Shown here piece after piece: positions 50,507 to 60,445 of a stretch of DNA of 64,000 nt; the stretch's first letter is position 1, and each line of letters begins with the position of its first letter. The notes beneath the pieces were generated by a model, which was not told the origin of the DNA, did not search any database, and saw only the letters and a list, made by a program, of their open reading frames with translations. Origin of the DNA: Nostoc sp. NIES-4103 (GTDB lineage: Bacteria; Cyanobacteriota; Cyanobacteriia; Cyanobacteriales; Nostocaceae); contig NZ_AP018288.1 in assembly GCF_002368335.1 (NCBI RefSeq), positions 928,607 to 992,606 of the forward strand, read 5' to 3'. Both the position numbers and the translations under genes were made by a program.

Positions 50507-51574
50507 ATGAGTACAACTCCTACAGATAGCTACCGATTGGGCCAAAAACTACATCCGCTATCTTTGTTGGCACAATTAACTAGTCGTAATGCTACAGGTT
50601 GCTTACGCGTATTTACTGCGACAGGTTTTTGGTCAATTAATTTAGAAGAAGGTAAACTAACTTATGCTTCCTACTCAAATCAACTATTTGAGCGGCTTGA
50701 TAATCACTTACGACAGTTGAGTCAAAAAATTCCGACTCTTAACAGCGCCACTCGCGTACAGATGCGACTGATATTTGAACCAAAAAGTGAAAATCAGTCA
50801 ATACCATACGCAGATTATCAAGGGATTTGTTGGTTAGTCAATCAGGAATATCTCAACGATACGCAAGCGGCAAAACTCATTGAAGGATTGGCTAAAGAAG
50901 TATTAGAGTCTTTTTTGGTAGTCAAAGAAGGAAACTATGAATTTTATGCTGATAGTTCCTGGGATGAACTGCCAAAGTTCTGTTACTTGGACTTGCGGTT
51001 ATTAGTCGAATATTGTCAAAGGCAGTTACGACAGAGATCAAATATTCAGCCACCAGTTCACGCTGCGGGTAATTCTCAAGTTTTGCCCACAGCTAAATTA
51101 CCTCAATCTCAGTCACTATTGCCAAATAGGCAACAATTACCAAGGCAAAAAAATCAAGAGCCTCCTGAAAATAGAAATACTACAAGTGCTTCATCAGTTG
51201 TGCAAAAAAGTCTCTATACAATTGCCTGTATTGATGATAGCCAAACAGTGTTGAATTCTATTAACCTTTTTTTAGAAGGAAATCCATTCTCAATAGTTAC
51301 AATCAACGATCCAGTAAAAGCTTTAATGCAAATTATCCGCAGCAAACCAGACCTAATTTTGCTAGACGTTGAAATGCCTAATTTAGATGGATACGAACTA
51401 TGCTCTTTATTACGTAAGCATTCAGCTTTTAAGAATATACCAATCATTATGGTGACTGGGAGGACAGGATTTATCGACAGAGCAAAAGCCAAACTTGTCA
51501 GAGCATCGGGATATTTAACTAAACCTTTTACACAATCTGACTTGCTGAAAATAGTGTTTAAGCATATCGGTTAA
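50507..51574 (+). CDS. hmpA: PatA-type response regulator, HmpA-like
   Basis: A 355-residue regulator: N-terminal PATAN/DUF4388 domain (LHPLSLLAQLTSRNATGCLR, FWSINLEEGKLTYASYS) and a middle alpha domain, a Q/P-rich linker (about 185-235), then a C-terminal receiver (TIACIDDSQTVLNSINLFLE, LILLDVEMPNLDGYELCSLL with the phospho-Asp, IIMVTGRTG, YLTKPF). It is the first gene of a five-gene set with the order and domain make-up of the Nostoc punctiforme hmp locus, which controls hormogonium motility and polysaccharide secretion. Assignment rests on gene order; the homologous ptx/pix sets are alternatives. Confidence 0.82.
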   Translation: MSTTPTDSYRLGQKLHPLSLLAQLTSRNATGCLRVFTATGFWSINLEEGKLTYASYSNQLFERLDNHLRQLSQKIPTLNSATRVQMRLIFEPKSENQSIPYADYQGICWLVNQEYLNDTQAAKLIEGLAKEVLESFLVVKEGNYEFYADSSWDELPKFCYLDLRLLVEYCQRQLRQRSNIQPPVHAAGNSQVLPTAKLPQSQSLLPNRQQLPRQKNQEPPENRNTTSASSVVQKSLYTIACIDDSQTVLNSINLFLEGNPFSIVTINDPVKALMQIIRSKPDLILLDVEMPNLDGYELCSLLRKHSAFKNIPIIMVTGRTGFIDRAKAKLVRASGYLTKPFTQSDLLKIVFKHIG

Positions 51575-51634
51575 TTTAGTCATAATAAGCTGCATAAAAT
51601 CAGGCAGTTTTATGAAAAAATAGGAAATTTACGA

Positions 51635-52012
51635 ATGAGTCTTACCTTGGTTGGCACAATTTTAATTGTTGAAGATTCGCCCAGCGAATTAGAATTAATG
51701 AGCCATTATCTGAAAGAAAGTGGTTACAACGTGATTAAAGCTAGTGGTGCTAAAGAAGCTTTAGAAAAAGCTTTGTTACAAGAGCCAGATGCAATTGTTA
51801 CTGATGTAGTTATGCCGGGTATGAGTGGATTTGAGTTATGTCGCTCTCTGAAAAAAAATCCAGTAACTCAAAAATTACCGATAGTGATTTGCAGTTCTAA
51901 AAATTTAGAAATTGACCGTTTGTGGGCAATGAAACAAGGTGCTGATGTCTATATAACAAAGCCATATACACGAGAGCAACTCTTACGCGCTATTAAATCA
52001 GTGGTGTTTTAA
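51635..52012 (+). CDS. hmpB: CheY-like response regulator, HmpB-like
   Basis: A 125-residue single receiver domain. The acidic pair is in GTILIVEDSPSELELMSHYL, the phospho-acceptor in AIVTDVVMPGMSGFELCRSL, the T/S switch in IVICSSKN (a cysteine precedes the usual Thr/Ser region) and the lysine in DVYITKPYTREQLLRAI. It should shuttle phosphate from the CheA-like kinase at 55018 to type IV pilus output. It ends 4 bases before the CheW-like gene. Confidence 0.85.
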   Translation: MSLTLVGTILIVEDSPSELELMSHYLKESGYNVIKASGAKEALEKALLQEPDAIVTDVVMPGMSGFELCRSLKKNPVTQKLPIVICSSKNLEIDRLWAMKQGADVYITKPYTREQLLRAIKSVVF

Positions 52013-52016
52013 ATCA

Positions 52017-52514
52017 ATGAATAATGCTCAAATGATACTGACTGCCAAAAAAACAAAAAATAACTTATTAGATGGTTATCTCAAATTCCAGCTGAATCAA
52101 CAGACGACAGCTGTTTTATCCATGAAACACACGCAAGAAGCGGTGATTTTTCCTATTGAAGCTGTAACTTCAATGCCAAATATGCCTGCCTGCATCTTGG
52201 GATTAATGAATTGGCGCAGTCGGATAATTTGGGCTATTGACCTACCTAGGTTACTGAATTTAGAAGCCTTAGATCATAAATTGTGGCAATACAATGCAAT
52301 TGTAATTAAAGTAGAATCACTGCTCTTAGGCTTAGTTGTACAAGAGATAAAAGGTACAACTAAATTTATGCCTGATGATATTCGTTCTCCTGTAGGACAA
52401 GTGGCATCAAGTTTAGTACCTTATTTACGCGGGTGTGTTGTGCAACAAGAAGAAACCTTGCTGGTTTTAGATGCACAAGCTATTGTAGATTCTTCTATTC
52501 TCCGCAATGAATAG
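52017..52514 (+). CDS. hmpC: CheW-like adaptor, HmpC-like
   Basis: A 165-residue CheW domain protein linking receptor to kinase. FQLNQQTTAVLSMKHTQEAV, VIFPIEAVTSMPNMPACILG, LMNWRSRIIWAIDLPRLLNL and the later LLGLVVQEIKGTTKF fit the two SH3-like barrels. Start at 52017, four bases after hmpB, indicating co-transcription. Confidence 0.85.
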   Translation: MNNAQMILTAKKTKNNLLDGYLKFQLNQQTTAVLSMKHTQEAVIFPIEAVTSMPNMPACILGLMNWRSRIIWAIDLPRLLNLEALDHKLWQYNAIVIKVESLLLGLVVQEIKGTTKFMPDDIRSPVGQVASSLVPYLRGCVVQQEETLLVLDAQAIVDSSILRNE

Positions 52515-52571
52515 GTGCTATTAAAAACCATTTTTTAGTGTTCTCATTTACCTATTCAGGAGAATTATCTT

Positions 52572-54785
52572 ATGTTTAATAAAACTGACATGGCTAAGAG
52601 TAGTGATGCTCAAAATCGAGCAGGTTTCATTTCACCCCCACAGGTTCCTGATAGTATAGTAGAGCTATCAAGTCAGCCTGATATTGCAACAGTGGATGGT
52701 TCTGTCTGGAAGCGTGCGATCGCTTACTTACAGCGGCTCAGCTTTAGTAAAAAAGCCACAATTTTAGCGATCGCTATCAGCACTATACCAACATTGACCA
52801 TAGGAGCGATCGCTTATAGCTTGATGAATAAATCACTTACTCAGCAAATTACTCAATCTCAACAAGCCGCAGCTATTGACTTAACTAACACAGTCAACCG
52901 CTTTATGTTGGGAAGATATAGAGATATTCAAGTACTGGCAAATCTGCCATTTTTGACAAATACCAAAATGATCGCTAGAACCAGCGATGAAGAAAAGCAA
53001 GCTGTGTTAAATCGGCTTGTGGAAGCTTACAAATATAACAGCATTGCGGTCTTGGATATCGAAGGTGACTTGATTGTTCAATCTCGTGGTGAACCTCTGG
53101 ATAATCAAAAAGACCGCAATTATTTTCAAGAAACTCTCCAAAAGGATGCGGCTGTTATTAGTAAGCCGGAAAAATCAAATAAGACTAATGTAGTAAGTAT
53201 TGATATATCTGCACCAGTGAAAGATAGCGATACAGGCAAAACTATCGCTGTAGTGAAAGCAAGTGTGCCTGTCACATCTTTAGGAGAGGTGATTCAAAAC
53301 TATACAGGTAAAGGACAACAATATCACTTACTTGATAGTTCAGGAAAAGTTTTCCTGACTCCACAAAAAGAATTCATGGGGAAAGATGCAAAAGCAGAAT
53401 ATCCCGGTTTAGCTCAAGTCTTGGCAGTTAAGAAAATCCATACTTTTACAACAGTTCAAAAAATTAATAAAAAGCCAGAATTAGTCAGCTACATTCCCTC
53501 TACAAAACTCGAAGGTTTACCAAATTTAAACTGGCAAATACTTTTATCCACAGATACAACAATTGCTTTCGCACCTCAAAGACAATTGTTGTGGACAATA
53601 GCGATCGCCACAATATTTATAGCAGCAATTGTGGGAGCGATCGCGACTTGGATAGCCAAGGGTGTCACACAACCAATTCTCAATACAACTCTAATGGAGA
53701 CACAAAAAGCAGATGAGTTAGAAGTATTGAGTACAAATATTAACCACACCACGCAATTGCCAAGCTTGGTAACAGAACAACAAGTCTCTCCAGCAGAACT
53801 GCAACAACAACTTTTAGAACTACTCAACAACGTAGAAGGCGCAGCTAGAGGAGATTTGACAGTGCGTGCAGACGTAACCACCGGGGAAATCGGCACTGTT
53901 GCTGACTTTTTTAACTCCATCGTGGAAAATCTACGAGATATTGTCACCCAAGTTAAACAAGCTGCTACCCAGGTAAATGGCGCAATTGGTTCTGACGAAA
54001 CAGCCATTCGCCAACTAGCAGAGGAAGCACTCATCCAAGCCGCTGAAATCAACCGCACCCTAGATGCTGTTGACAAAATGACTCATTCTATGCAAGCTGT
54101 AGCCGCCAGCGCCCAACAAGCCGCAAAAGTTGCCAACCATGCTGCTGACAATGCAACTAAAAGTGGTCAAGCAATGGATTTGACAGTGCAAAACATCCTT
54201 TCTTTAAAAGAAACCGTTGGTGAAACTGCCAAGAAAGTTAAACGTCTGGGAGAATCTACCCAACAAATATCACGCGTGGTGTCCTTGATTAACCAAATCG
54301 CCATGCAAACCAACTTACTCGCCATCAACGCCAGCATTGAAGCAGCGCGTGCTGGTGAAGAAGGACAAGGTTTTGCTGTTGTTGCAGAAGAAGTAGGCGA
54401 ATTAGCAGTCCGCAGCGCCGCAGCAACTCAAGAAATTGAAGAAATTGTGGAAAATATCCAACGGGAAACCAGCGCAGTTGTGCAGGCAATGGAAATCGGT
54501 ACAATTCAAGTAGTAGATGGTGCTCGAATTGTGGAAGAGGCTAAGCAAAGTTTGAGTCAAATTTTGGATGTATCACGTCAAATTGACTTGTTAATACAAT
54601 CGATTTCCACTGCAACGGTATCTCAAGTAGAAACATCACAAACTGTTAGCCAATTGATGAAAGATATCGCCGCCATATCACAACGTACCAGCGATTCTTC
54701 ACGCCAAGTTTCCCAATCTCTGCAAACAACTGTCGAAATTTCTCATCAATTACAAGAGACTGTAGAGACTTTTAAAGTTAGTTAA
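52572..54785 (+). CDS. hmpD: Methyl-accepting chemotaxis protein, HmpD-like
   Basis: A 737-residue receptor. First membrane segment about residues 58-80 (ATILAIAISTIPTLTIGAIA), an outside double-Cache-like sensor domain (SIAVLDIEGDLIVQSRGEPL, NQKDRNYFQETL, TVVSIDISAPVKDSDTGKTI-like sequence), second membrane segment about 340-362 (LLWTIAIATIFIAAIVGAIA), HAMP-like linker, then coiled-coil methyl-accepting domain with the kinase-contact hairpin NQIAMQTNLLAINASIEAAR and AGEEGQGFAVVAEEVGELAV. There are no GAF domains, so it is not a PixJ/PtxD-type photoreceptor. Signal unknown. Confidence 0.9.
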   Translation: MFNKTDMAKSSDAQNRAGFISPPQVPDSIVELSSQPDIATVDGSVWKRAIAYLQRLSFSKKATILAIAISTIPTLTIGAIAYSLMNKSLTQQITQSQQAAAIDLTNTVNRFMLGRYRDIQVLANLPFLTNTKMIARTSDEEKQAVLNRLVEAYKYNSIAVLDIEGDLIVQSRGEPLDNQKDRNYFQETLQKDAAVISKPEKSNKTNVVSIDISAPVKDSDTGKTIAVVKASVPVTSLGEVIQNYTGKGQQYHLLDSSGKVFLTPQKEFMGKDAKAEYPGLAQVLAVKKIHTFTTVQKINKKPELVSYIPSTKLEGLPNLNWQILLSTDTTIAFAPQRQLLWTIAIATIFIAAIVGAIATWIAKGVTQPILNTTLMETQKADELEVLSTNINHTTQLPSLVTEQQVSPAELQQQLLELLNNVEGAARGDLTVRADVTTGEIGTVADFFNSIVENLRDIVTQVKQAATQVNGAIGSDETAIRQLAEEALIQAAEINRTLDAVDKMTHSMQAVAASAQQAAKVANHAADNATKSGQAMDLTVQNILSLKETVGETAKKVKRLGESTQQISRVVSLINQIAMQTNLLAINASIEAARAGEEGQGFAVVAEEVGELAVRSAAATQEIEEIVENIQRETSAVVQAMEIGTIQVVDGARIVEEAKQSLSQILDVSRQIDLLIQSISTATVSQVETSQTVSQLMKDIAAISQRTSDSSRQVSQSLQTTVEISHQLQETVETFKVS

Positions 54786-55010
54786 TTGTCAGTTGTTAGT
54801 TGTTAGTTGGTAGTCACTTGCTGCTAGTAGAAGAATACCTATTTGTAACCGCAGAGGCGCAGAGTACACAGAGAGAAGAGTTAATCAATATAGATAATCT
54901 TAGACCAGGAAGAGAGTAGTTGCTAATTAATAGTTACTTGTTCTGACCACTGACAACTGACCACTGACAACTGACCAATGACCAATGACCAATGACTAAT
55001 GACAAATAAC
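54784..55010. repeat. STRR spacer between hmpD and hmpE
   Basis: GTTAGTT heptamers (54790-54815), a CGCAGAGGCGCAGAG repeat (54850-54870), and GACCACT/GACAACT/GACCAAT heptamers (54943-55000), almost up to the hmpE start. Confidence 0.85.
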
Positions 55011-55017
55011 AAAAACT

Positions 55018-57933
55018 ATGAATAAAGAATTAGAAATCCAGAGGCAGTTTTTAGAAGAGGCTATAGATTACCTTAATACTTTGGAAGGGGTATTGTTAGA
55101 AATCGACTCTCATAACCGCATCGATTTAGATAAAATTAATGCTGCATTGCGTGCTGCTCATTCTATTAAGGGTGGGGCGGCGATGATGGGATTTAAGACA
55201 TTAAGTGATTTAGCTCATCGTTTGGAAGATTGTTTAAAAGTCTTAAAAACTCAAAAAAATTCTCTGGAATTTGATACAGAATTACAAAGTTTACTGCTTT
55301 CTGGAGTTGATTGGTTACGCCAGATTGTGCAACTTTTAACAGAAGGAAATGCCATAGAAGAACAATGGCTAGTGAGCTTTTGTTATCCAGTTTTTGATGA
55401 ATTGCGCGATCGCTTGGGTGAACCCACTCCAGAAGATGCTACAACCATGCTATCGCCGGAAGACGGGCAAGATATCATCCCTTTGCTGTTTGAAACGGAA
55501 GTAGAAGGATGTTTACAGCGTTTAGAATCGGTGTTAGCAGATAGTCAACAACCATGTTTGCAAGAAGAAGTTGCCATCATGGCCGCTGAATTAGGCGGTT
55601 TGGGCGAAATGTTGCAATTAACAGCTTTTACCCAACTTTGTGAGTCAATCAAGCAACACATAGAAGCACCGGAACCTGAATGTGTCCCGGAAATTGCGCG
55701 GTTAGCCTTACAAGCATGGCGGCGATCGCAAGCTTTGGTGTTGACCAATCAACGTGATCATCTACCTACAGAAATTGAGTTGCATGAAGTTGCAACTTTT
55801 GCCACAAATGCAGCTGATACAAAAGTTTTATCTGAAATCAATTTGGCAATTACAGAATCTTTAGATATAGAACTTGCTGATGAAGCAGAACAAAGTATAT
55901 TAGTTGCTAGGGAAATTTCCACAATAGATTTTAAATTATTTGAACATAAACCAGAGTTAGTTAGTGTTGGCAAAGACCGGGAAAATCAAGAAAATACTGT
56001 TCGCGTTCCTAGTAAACAGCTTGAGCAAATCAATGATTTATTTGGTGAACTGATTGTCCAACGGAATGGGCTAAATTCGCAAATCGAAAAATTACGCAAA
56101 CTTGTGCGACATTTGAGCCAGAGAGTGCAACTTCTCGACCGCGAGAACCAAGAATTACGTAGAGAATGTGATAGAATAACTACTAAAAATGCCATATCTG
56201 AACACAGGCGATCGCTAGCTGATAATACTTATCAAACAGAACAAGGTATAGCCACAGAGTTTGATAGTTTAGAAATGGATCGCTATAACGAATTAAATTT
56301 GCGATCGCAAGAAGTTATGGAAACCATTGTCCAAGTACAAGAAGTTTCCACAGATATACAATTAAGCGTTGATGATACAGATCAAATTGCTCGCAAACTC
56401 AGCAAAACATCGAAACAATTGCAGACAAAGCTGACTAATATCAGGATGCGCCCATTGTCTGATTTAGTTGAGCGTTTTCCGAGAGCTTTACGTGATTTAA
56501 ATGTAGAGTATGGCAAAAATGTGCAGTTGAAAATTGAAGGTGGCAATACTCTAATTGAACGCAGCATTTTAGAAGCTTTAAATGACCCTTTAATGCATCT
56601 ATTAAGAAATGCTTTTGATCATGGTATCGAAGATTCTGCCACTCGCCAAGCTTTAGGTAAACCGGAACAAGGATTAATTGAAATTAAAGCTAGCCATCGT
56701 GGTAACCGTACAATTATTACCATACGTGATGATGGACAAGGCATTTCTTTAGAGAAAATTCGCTCTCGCGCCATAGCTATGAAATTAGATTCTGCTTTGG
56801 TTGAAAGTGCAACTGATGAAGAACTTTTGTCATTAATTTTTGAACCTGGGTTTAGCACCTCCGACCAAGTGACCGCCTTGTCTGGTCGCGGTGTGGGAAT
56901 GGATGTAGTTCGTAATAACCTCAAATTGGTTCGAGGAGATATTAAAGTTGATACCGAACCGGGAATTGGCACTACCTTTACATTATCAGTACCGTTTACC
57001 CTTTCTGTAGCTAGAGTCTTGCTAGTAGAAAGCAATAGAATGCTATTGGCATTTCCCACAGATGTGATTTCCGAAATATCTTTATTGCAAAACGACAGAA
57101 TTTTTCCCATGTCAGGTAGCGAAGTCCTGAATTGGCAAGGCACAATGCTACCATTAATTCGCCTTGGTCGCTACTTTGAATTTAATTGTCCACGCCACGA
57201 TAGCCCAGAATTAGAAACTCCGCCAGCCATTAATGCTAGCAGTGTATTAATAGTTAAAGGTAATAATCAACCAGTAGCAATACAAGTAGATCGTTGTTGG
57301 GGTGAACAAGAAGTTGCTATTCGCCAAGTTGAAGGAAATATACCTTTACCTGAAGGTTTCAATAACTGCACAATTTTGGGTGATGGACGAGTTGTAGCAT
57401 TAGTTAATATCAATGAATTGCTGTATTGGATTGCTAGTAATCAGCGTACTCCTAGAAATCATCAATTACCATCAGCAAGATTGAAGACACCATTCCTGTT
57501 TTTGAATCCTGAAAAAGTTCCTCCAACTCCAACCAAAGAAAAAGGCACAATTTTGATTGTCGATGATTCCATAAATGTGCGCCGTTTCTTAGCTTTAACT
57601 TTGGAAAAAGGCGGTTATCAAGTAGAACAAGCTAAAGATGGTCAAGATGCTTTAGAAAAACTTGAAAGTGGTTTGAAAGTCCAAGCAGTAATTTGCGATA
57701 TTGAAATGCCTCGCCTTGATGGTTATGGCTTTTTAGGTCGTATCAACTCCAACGTTAATATTAAAAATATTCCTGTGGCTATGCTTACCTCTCGCAGTAG
57801 TAATAAACATCGACAACTAGCAATGCAATTAGGTGCAAGCGCTTACTTTTCCAAACCTTACAATGAGCAAGAATTACTGAGAACTTTAGAAGAAATGATT
57901 CAAAGTGTAGCGCAAACAGCAACATTAAATTGA
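55018..57933 (+). CDS. hmpE: CheA-like hybrid histidine kinase, HmpE-like
   Basis: A 971-residue kinase. Domains: Hpt with the phospho-His in RAAHSIKGGAAMMGF (His48); a spacer with a degenerate second Hpt-like region (about 160-250); dimerisation/long coiled coil (about 330-470); HATPase with DPLMHLLRNAFDHGIEDSAT, IITIRDDGQGISLEKI and GRGVGMDVVRNNL; CheW-like domain (VARVLLVESNRMLLAFPTDV); and a C-terminal receiver (TILIVDDSINVRRFLALTL, VICDIEMPRLDGYGF, AYFSKPY). It drives phosphate flow to HmpB and to its own receiver. Last gene of the operon. Confidence 0.9.
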   Translation: MNKELEIQRQFLEEAIDYLNTLEGVLLEIDSHNRIDLDKINAALRAAHSIKGGAAMMGFKTLSDLAHRLEDCLKVLKTQKNSLEFDTELQSLLLSGVDWLRQIVQLLTEGNAIEEQWLVSFCYPVFDELRDRLGEPTPEDATTMLSPEDGQDIIPLLFETEVEGCLQRLESVLADSQQPCLQEEVAIMAAELGGLGEMLQLTAFTQLCESIKQHIEAPEPECVPEIARLALQAWRRSQALVLTNQRDHLPTEIELHEVATFATNAADTKVLSEINLAITESLDIELADEAEQSILVAREISTIDFKLFEHKPELVSVGKDRENQENTVRVPSKQLEQINDLFGELIVQRNGLNSQIEKLRKLVRHLSQRVQLLDRENQELRRECDRITTKNAISEHRRSLADNTYQTEQGIATEFDSLEMDRYNELNLRSQEVMETIVQVQEVSTDIQLSVDDTDQIARKLSKTSKQLQTKLTNIRMRPLSDLVERFPRALRDLNVEYGKNVQLKIEGGNTLIERSILEALNDPLMHLLRNAFDHGIEDSATRQALGKPEQGLIEIKASHRGNRTIITIRDDGQGISLEKIRSRAIAMKLDSALVESATDEELLSLIFEPGFSTSDQVTALSGRGVGMDVVRNNLKLVRGDIKVDTEPGIGTTFTLSVPFTLSVARVLLVESNRMLLAFPTDVISEISLLQNDRIFPMSGSEVLNWQGTMLPLIRLGRYFEFNCPRHDSPELETPPAINASSVLIVKGNNQPVAIQVDRCWGEQEVAIRQVEGNIPLPEGFNNCTILGDGRVVALVNINELLYWIASNQRTPRNHQLPSARLKTPFLFLNPEKVPPTPTKEKGTILIVDDSINVRRFLALTLEKGGYQVEQAKDGQDALEKLESGLKVQAVICDIEMPRLDGYGFLGRINSNVNIKNIPVAMLTSRSSNKHRQLAMQLGASAYFSKPYNEQELLRTLEEMIQSVAQTATLN

Positions 57934-57954
57934 AAATGCTTTGCAAACAACCTT

Positions 57955-58179
57955 TTAAAGGTTTATATTCGCTTCGATGGAATCCAAGCGCTGGCGTTGT
58001 TTTAACCACTCTCGACAAACTTCTTGAGTGAGTTGTATTTCTTCATCAGTCAAAAGCTCATCTGGACAACCAGATGCGATGATTTTTGCTACTTTGGCAG
58101 CTTTGCGGTAATGTATGCCACATTTCACCAGTTGCGTATGTAATAATTGTTCTTTATCTTGACAAAAAGTCGTTTTCAT
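57955..58179 (-). CDS. Small conserved cyanobacterial protein, unknown
   Basis: A 74-residue helical protein: KTTFCQDKEQLLHTQLVKCG, IHYRKAAKVAKIIASGCPDE, LLTDEEIQLTQEVCREWLKQ. Four cysteines and a CGIHYRKAAKVAKI segment; overall I have an impression of a conserved Nostocales family without assigned function. Convergent with hmpE, 21 bases from its stop. Confidence 0.7.
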   Translation of the reverse strand: MKTTFCQDKEQLLHTQLVKCGIHYRKAAKVAKIIASGCPDELLTDEEIQLTQEVCREWLKQRQRLDSIEANINL

Positions 58180-58287
58180 GAATTAGGTAGTTTGGCAACT
58201 TCTACTCTAATTTCTAAAAATGAGGAAATTACTACGTCTTACTGTGGATAGATAATTGCGTAACTTTATATTTTTGTTAGATTTACT

Positions 58288-58415
58288 GTGGTTAGTGGTT
58301 AGTGGTTAGTTGTTGGTTGTTAGTGGTCAGTGGTCAGTTGTCATTTGTCATTAGTTATTCTCCTCATCTCCCTCATCTCCCTCATCCTCCCCATCCCCCC
58401 ATCTCCCCTGCTGAC
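58288..58415. repeat. STRR cluster adjoining permease stop
   Basis: GGTTAGT and GGTCAGT heptamers (58290-58350), then CTCCCTCAT-type units up to 58408, ending right at the stop of the leftward permease gene. Confidence 0.88.
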
Positions 58416-59702
58416 TCAAGACACAGCGCGTCGCACCTTGTGCCAGATTAAGCCGGCTACAATTAACCCTAAGCCCGTTTGCCAAATAGCAGACTCTACC
58501 CAAAAAGCCAGGAACAGACAAGACACAAGACCTATCCAACCCACCCACACAGGATACAGTCGTTCAGATGGGGAAAGACGCAAAGCAGCTAAATTGGTGA
58601 CTGCGTAGTAAATTAAGACACTAAAAGCGCTAAACGACCATGTAGTTTTCACATTGCCTAATAGTACCAGGGCTGCGATCGCTCCCCCAACTACGATCAC
58701 AGCCCAGTATGGAGATGTCTGTTGTTGATTCAAACGTGCTAAAAATCTGGGAGCATCCCCACGCCGTCCCATTGCCAACAACACGCGGGATAAACCCAGA
58801 ATCAAGTTCAATAATACACCCAACATTGCCGTCATCGCCCCAACAGCTAACACCAAAGCAGCACCCGAACCCGCAACGCTGCGGACTGCTACTTCCAAAG
58901 GAGCCGCTTTTGCCTGTCCTGTGGCGTTGCTTAAAACATCCACCCCCACAGCCCCAATGCCAACGGTTGCCACGGCGATGTAAAGTAACATTGTTAGTAG
59001 CAAACAGACAATCATCGCTTGGGGTATGGTCTTTCTGGGAGAACGTGCTTCTTCTCCCATGGTGGCAATGCGACCATAACCTGTGTAGGCAACAAACATC
59101 AAAGCGCTAGCATGAAGTATTGCCCCTGGCGAACTCGTAAAAAATGGTGTCAAATTGTCAATACCCACCACCGTCACACGGGGCAAACATACCAGGATAA
59201 AGAATCCTAAAGATAGCAGCGTTACCGACACAATCACAGTGTTAGCCACATTAGAGCGCCGGATACCGCTCAACACTATCAATGTCATAATTATTACAGT
59301 CAACAAAGCTATTGGCACAACCCAATTGGCACTCACCCCTACAATGTTGAGTAAGTAACCAGCAAAACCCAAAGCCGCAGTTGCAGCCGAGGCAGTTTTT
59401 GCTACCAAAAACATCCAGCCAGCCGTAAAACCAAAAGCAGGAGTGAGATATTTATAACCATATTCATAAGTACCACCACTGACTGCATGATTAGCTGCCA
59501 ACTGAGCGCTATTAAGTCCATTGCAGGTAGCAACGATCGCACCAATAGCCACTGCTAAAATTACCGCAGGCCCAGCAATTCCCGCCGCAATGCCAATACT
59601 GACAAATACACCCGTACCGACAATCGAACCCAGTCCCATCAGGGTTGCACCAAAAACCCCTAACTCTCTTTGCAACTGTGGTGGTGAATTGGTAGTGGAC
59701 AT
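58416..59702 (-). CDS. APC superfamily amino-acid permease
   Basis: A 428-residue polytopic membrane transporter with about 12 helices. The N-terminal LGVFGATLMGLGSIVGTGVF is the APC substrate-binding helix 1 signature (GSIVGTG), followed by GPAVILAVAIGAIVATCNGL, AVSGGTYEYGYKYL and FVAYTGYGRIATMGEEARSP (helix 6 region and the E-x-x-x-P signature), RKTIPQAM and GRRGDAPRFLARLN. The amino-acid substrate cannot be told. It appears to be a single-gene unit surrounded by STRRs. Confidence 0.93.
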   Translation of the reverse strand: MSTTNSPPQLQRELGVFGATLMGLGSIVGTGVFVSIGIAAGIAGPAVILAVAIGAIVATCNGLNSAQLAANHAVSGGTYEYGYKYLTPAFGFTAGWMFLVAKTASAATAALGFAGYLLNIVGVSANWVVPIALLTVIIMTLIVLSGIRRSNVANTVIVSVTLLSLGFFILVCLPRVTVVGIDNLTPFFTSSPGAILHASALMFVAYTGYGRIATMGEEARSPRKTIPQAMIVCLLLTMLLYIAVATVGIGAVGVDVLSNATGQAKAAPLEVAVRSVAGSGAALVLAVGAMTAMLGVLLNLILGLSRVLLAMGRRGDAPRFLARLNQQQTSPYWAVIVVGGAIAALVLLGNVKTTWSFSAFSVLIYYAVTNLAALRLSPSERLYPVWVGWIGLVSCLFLAFWVESAIWQTGLGLIVAGLIWHKVRRAVS

Positions 59703-59721
59703 TTTTTTCCTGTATTAAATT

Positions 59722-59868
59722 ATTAGGGAGTAGGGGAGGATGAGGGGGATAAGGGAGATGAGGGGGATGAGGGGGATGAGGGAATAACAACTGACAAATG
59801 ACAAATGACTATTGCCCAATTCCCAATTCCCCATTCCCAATTCCCCATTCCCAATTCCCAATTCCTAA
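59722..59868. repeat. STRR cluster between permease and DUF427 gene
   Basis: GATGAGGGG units (59736-59785), GACAAAT heptamers, and CAATTCC/CATTCCC heptamers (59813-59866). Only a few non-repetitive bases remain before each gene. Confidence 0.9.
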
Positions 59869-59871
59869 CTT

Positions 59872-60153
59872 TTACTGGACTTTTACGCCCTTCCAGAAAG
59901 CTACGTAGCCTTCGATGTTCTTAGCTTTTTCCTTGGTGCTGGGATAGTACCAAGCTGCATCTTTGTTGACTTGTCCATCAACTTCGATACTGTAGTAGCT
60001 AGCAACACCTTTCCAGGGACAGGTGGTATGAGTATTACTGTCTTTAAAGTATTCCTTGTTAATGGTGTCAGCAGGAAAATAATGGTTGCCTTCCACAACC
60101 ACGGTGTTATCGCTTTCGGCTAAAACTGCGCCATTCCAAATTGCTTTCGGCAT
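59872..60153 (-). CDS. DUF427 domain protein
   Basis: A 93-residue DUF427 protein: MPKAIWNGAVLAESDNTVVV, EGNHYFPADTINKEYFKDSN, THTTCPWKGVASYYSIEVDG and AAWYYPSTKEKAKNIEGYVA with FWKGVKV. The TxCPWKG motif and W-x-Y-P-x-P-K-like element are diagnostic. The family has a compact beta fold with no established enzymatic role. Confidence 0.95.
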   Translation of the reverse strand: MPKAIWNGAVLAESDNTVVVEGNHYFPADTINKEYFKDSNTHTTCPWKGVASYYSIEVDGQVNKDAAWYYPSTKEKAKNIEGYVAFWKGVKVQ

Positions 60154-60209
60154 AACTGATTTCGCAAATAAACTTTACACATAATATTTTTACACTTCTA
60201 CAGCTTTTC

Positions 60210-60445
60210 TCTTTGTGTCTTCGTGTCTTGGTGGTAAAAAATCTTGAACCACAAAGGCACAAAGTATTTTCCAGTCAGCTGCGTAATAATATCTGTAGAT
60301 ATATTGACTTTGTAGTGAAATGGAACCTGTGACGCTTGCGGCTGTTGTTAGTGCGATCGCTACTACACTTCTCAATAATTGTAGGGTGGGCAATGCCGAC
60401 AACGTAATAATCACGGTTTGAGCAAAGTTGAGTGCATTGCCCACC
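60210..60445. repeat. Dispersed hairpin repeats
   Basis: CTTTGTGTCTTCGTGTCTTG / CCACAAAGGCACAAAG (60213-60264) is a copy of the hairpin family seen at 21868. GGTGGGCAATGC (60385-60396) is exactly inverted at 60434-60445, another common Nostocales hairpin. No gene lies in 60154-60640. Confidence 0.75.

Noticed and set aside
53576..54076. 166-codon minus-strand frame
   Set aside because: Antisense shadow of the chemotaxis receptor gene.
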